Positions 61,096 through 64,000 of a stretch of DNA of 64,000 nucleotides are shown in pieces (position 1 is the stretch's first letter; each line of letters opens with the position of its first letter). The position numbers were made by a program, and so were the translations under genes. Source of the DNA: Hirundichthys speculiger (lineage: Eukaryota > Chordata > Actinopteri > Beloniformes > Exocoetidae); contig JAGFBZ010000365.1 in NCBI GenBank assembly GCA_018398805.1, forward strand, positions 1 to 64,000, written 5' to 3'. The notes under the pieces were generated by a model. It did no database searches and was not told the DNA's origin. It saw only the letters and a list, made by a program, of their open reading frames with translations.

Positions 61096-61763
61096 ATGCC
61101 GAGAGGTCGGTTTACCATCGACGAAGTACTTTGTCAGTTACTGGCTGACTCCGATTCCAAGGAGGAAAACGTAGAGTTGTTCAATGACGATCAAACTGAC
61201 ATTAGTAGTGACAGCGGGTCCGCACGCCATAGTCCACAACCATCACACAGTACAGCAGGTGCTTCACGTCAGTGTGGCTTCCAAAAACCAAGCAGAGGAC
61301 GTGGTCGGGATGTCAGAGGGTCTAATAACACCGCGATTATGCGTGAATGTAGCGGGGATGAAAACAGCCGCGGTTGTGAAAGCTGCGGGAGAAGCCGTGG
61401 GAGAAGTTGCGGGAGAAAACACACCGGTAATGGGGGTGGGGTGGCGGTGGAGATGATGGCGTTCACCACTGCTCCACAAATCACGGGTAATGATAATAAT
61501 AATGATGATGGCTGTGAATTCTTGAGAGGAGAGGAAGAATATCTAAAGTGGTTCCCAAATTTTGATGAGCCTGTTGGTTATTGTGGAGACAATCTGACAA
61601 ATTTTGAGCCACTTGATTTCATCTCTCTTTTTCTGAATGATGAACTCTGGAGCCTGTTTCACCTGTGAAACATCCGTCAGTGTGGAGTAGGTCCCTGTAC
61701 TGTGCCTTGCAATGAAAGATACCACACACTGAAAAACTACAAGCAGTGCCATCTTGACCATTA
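61096..61763 (+). pseudogene. piggyBac transposase, catalytic core deleted
   Basis: The start MPRGRFTIDEVLCQLLADSD is acidic and leads to FEPLDFISLFLNDELW, where the PGBD DDE domain should begin. Instead the frame meets TGA at 61666 and, still in frame, the C-terminal Cys-rich end CGVGPCTVPCNERYHTLKNY ... QCHLDH with stop at 61761. Some 350 codons including the three catalytic aspartates are missing. The protein could at most bind ends. Confidence 0.8.
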
Positions 61764-62787
61764 AAGGTCTTTGAAAATAATACAATTCCATATGGCCCCC
61801 AACCAGTGCCTAAAGATTATACAAATTGGATCAGTGAATTTATTTCTATCAAAGATTTTATTTCATACTGAATATATTTCACATTGACTGTTGAAAGTTT
61901 TCCCTTATCTCAAACCGCTCAAATTATAGCCTTTTGAAATCTTTATAAGAAAATTGACATTTTCCAATATGGCCGCCACCTGTTGATGTCACAATATGCA
62001 AATTAGTTGACAATTTACATACAGCCCAAATTTTGCTTCAACAATATTCCTCAATTATAGATAGGGCTGGGTTAAACAATTATTTTTGTAATCGATTAAT
62101 CTAGAAAATAGTTTTTTGATGCATCGATTAATCTAACGATTCATTTTTAAATCCGACTCGATTAGATTTCGATTCGATTATCGATTATCTCCCCATAATT
62201 TGACCTATATAGCAATTAATGCTAATTTATCTCCATGAATAAAACACAAATTTCTTCTTTCAAGTTCAAAAATGAATTGTATTGAACAATACAACAATAA
62301 AGTGCACACAGTTGTAGTGCAATGGAATCCTATAATAAAAAAATAATAAAATAAAACTTTCCTTCAATAAATAAAACTGCAAAAAACACAATCTGAACCG
62401 AAATCTTATCAACATAAAATAAATAAAAAATAACAGCAGCGGTGACAACTCCAATTTACAAAACAACACAATGTGTGACAGCAGCAACTTAGCCTAATCA
62501 TTTAAATCTGTGAAATAAATAACAAATAAATTCAAGTTAGGCCTATTACAGTTAAGTAAACAGTAGTTTAACTTTTAGTAGTTACTGGAGCTCCCAGGAC
62601 TTTACAAAGAATAATAAAAGAAATAAAAATTTCTTTCAATAAATCAGGGGGTGTGTTTTTTTTTTCGTCTGATAGTAGTCCTCCAAACTTTTCTGCTTAT
62701 CCCTGTCCCTGAAAACATAAATCACAAACACAGTGCACAGGTTAATAAAAATATATACTTCTAAATGATCTGCCCATGCCAATAAAG

Positions 62788-62789
<2 letters not shown>

Positions 62790-62837
<48 letters not shown>

Positions 62838-62862
62838 TAATAACAATAATAATAATAATAAT
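62790..62862. repeat. TAA microsatellite
   Basis: About 24 AAT/TAA units with two interruptions inside the nested hAT. Confidence 0.95.
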
Positions 62863-63165
62863 ACATTAACCTAAAAGTTGAAAGTTAGAAAACAACAATC
62901 AATGTTGTATTTAAAAAAAAAAAAAAGACAGACAAAGAAATAAAAAAAAACTAACTTTAGCGTGTATTTGAGGAGTGTGTGTCTGTGTCAGTTAAAAAAA
63001 AGTGTGTCAGCAAGAGGCGAGTGTGTGAGGGGCGTGTGTGTGTGTGTTTAAGTGGGCACATGTTCTGTGTGTGCGAGGCTGGAGCACAAGTTACGTGGTG
63101 CGGTTTGGATGAATGACGGGGTTAATCATTGCAAACAAGGAAAGAAAAAAAAGTTGAAAACTTAC

Positions 63166-63385
63166 GGTGTCTTCTCCTCCACACAAGCAGCTCCCGCGTG
63201 ACTCTTCTTAAGGTGCTGGTGCATCGTGGTAGTGCTTTTATGATATGCCATCTCTATTTTGCACAGGTCACCGAATCGTTACCTTTAGGTGTAAAGTACT
63301 CCCATACTTTTGACATCCTGTTACGAGATAGCTTCTTCTCCCCCGACTTGCCGCTACTCGATGCCGCGGCCGGCGCCTTTTTTTG
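63166..63385 (-). pseudogene. BED zinc finger of a hAT transposase, one-base deletion
   Basis: The minus strand reads [20 protein letters not shown], then after a one-base shift [20 protein letters not shown]: the aromatic, Cys and His-x4-His pattern of a BED domain. The second cysteine of the Cys pair appears lost near the shift. The rest of the transposase is absent from this element. Confidence 0.72.
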
Positions 63386-63424
63386 ATTTTGAGTGACGAC
63401 GCATCGACGTGCAGTTTTTGCGTT

Positions 63425-63502
63425 GACGTATTTTTTGCGTCGACGTCATCGTTAACGTCGACGCGTCAACGTTAACGATGACGTCGACGCAAAAAATACG
63501 TC
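63425..63502. repeat. Perfect 34-bp inverted repeat, 10-base loop
   Basis: GACGTATTTTTTGCGTCGAC... (63425-63458) pairs exactly with 63469-63502. It is next to the right end of the nested hAT (TCCCAGCCCTA). Confidence 0.95.
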
Positions 63503-64000
63503 CCAGCCCTAATTATAGTATGCCCTTATCTCAAACCACTTTCAAATTGCAGCCTTTTGAAATCTTGAAAACAAAATTGGATGTTTTCTATGCCTGCCAC
63601 CTGGTGATGTCACAATAATCAAATTAGATGACAAATCTACTTCCATCACAAATTTTGGTTCATACTGAAGATATTTCTCATTTACAGTATGCCTTTATCT
63701 CAAACCACTTTAAAGTTATAGCCTTTTGAAACCTTGATATCAAAATTGAACATTTCCCAATATGGCCGCCACCTTGTGACATCATAATATGCAAATTAGA
63801 TGAATAATTTCACTCCTATCACAACTTTGAGTCATACTGAACAATTTTCCCATTGACAGTATACCTCTATCTCAAACTGCTTTCAAGTTATAGCCTTTTG
63901 AAATCTTGATATCAAAATTGAATATTTTCTTGAAAAAACTCCGGCGACTAAAGGGTTAATTCGAGAGGTAGAGCTGTTTGAGCAGGTGGATGTGCACTGA

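Larger units (their letters stand above)
62062..63511 (-). mobile_element. hAT element nested in the piggyBac element
   Basis: Ends TAGGGCTGGG and CCCAGCCCTA; flanking octamers ATTATAGA and ATTATAGT (7 of 8). It is 1,450 bp with a BED-finger exon on the minus strand, a TAA microsatellite (62790-62862) and a long subterminal hairpin at the right end. It splits the piggyBac subterminal repeats. Confidence 0.88.
61901..63940 (+). repeat. Subterminal tandem repeats of the piggyBac element (162-171 bp)
   Basis: TTATCTCAAACC..., AGCCTTTTGAAATCTTGA and ATATGGCCGCCACC recur at 61901, 63521, 63691 and 63862. When the inserted hAT and its duplicated octamer are left out the spacing is 162, 170 and 171 bp. 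Confidence 0.85.
60804..63955 (+). mobile_element. piggyBac deletion derivative with nested hAT
   Basis: TTAA lies on both sides (60800-60803 and 63956-63959). Ends are CCCTTTAAGCGCC and GGCGACTAAAGGG. The 5' part holds the N-terminus of a piggyBac transposase joined to its extreme C-terminus (61096-61763). The 3' part has subterminal tandem repeats and is interrupted by a hAT at 62062-63511. It is a different family from the elements at 7270 and 23685. Confidence 0.88.

Overview
The window looks like nuclear DNA of a teleost fish. It holds one recognisable host gene, a dnajc5 (cysteine string protein) orthologue on the minus strand, whose introns are packed with fish-type transposons: L1-like and CR1/L2-like LINEs, hAT, piggyBac, Tc1 and pogo relatives, a class I (gamma/epsilon-like) endogenous retrovirus and a SINE. 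Long homopolymer G/C runs and simple repeats add to this picture.

Host gene. Four coding exons join in phase: 58939-58833, 23629-23416, 13349-13178 and 6122-6025, all on the minus strand. They encode 196 residues: a phosphorylatable N-terminus, a J domain with HPD, a cysteine string and a short C-tail. The introns are about 35.2 kb, 10.1 kb and 7.1 kb. All splice junctions are GT-AG and the split codons match.

Layout. 1-6024: 3' flank or 3' UTR with a decayed Tc1 element (4289-5460). 6123-13177 (intron 3): a minus-strand L1 (7021-12990) with a TTAA-flanked piggyBac-type element inserted in its 3' end. 13350-23415 (intron 2): a minus-strand CR1/L2-like LINE split by a hAT element with a perfect 8-bp target duplication, nested TA-flanked elements, and an almost complete hAT transposase gene (19725-21556). 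23630-58832 (intron 1): a second, inverted copy of the piggyBac-type element 55 bp from exon 2; a hAT MITE; a plus-strand L1 split by two hAT elements; a minus-strand L1 split by two other DNA elements; an interspersed-repeat region with a 430-bp direct duplication; a LINE lacking its RT core; and an LTR-less, mutated endogenous retrovirus with gag, pro-pol and env (49936-58200). 58940-64000 (upstream of the first coding exon): a foldback hAT and a piggyBac deletion derivative carrying its own nested hAT.

Nesting order can be read at several places from target duplications. The best case is 23679-25581, where a piggyBac-type insertion split the target duplication of an older hAT MITE. I found no clear new enzymatic system. 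The most interesting points are the inverted 1.65-kb piggyBac-type copies that bracket dnajc5 exons 2 and 3, the UGA-separated gag and pol in one frame, and several precisely delimited non-autonomous DNA transposons.
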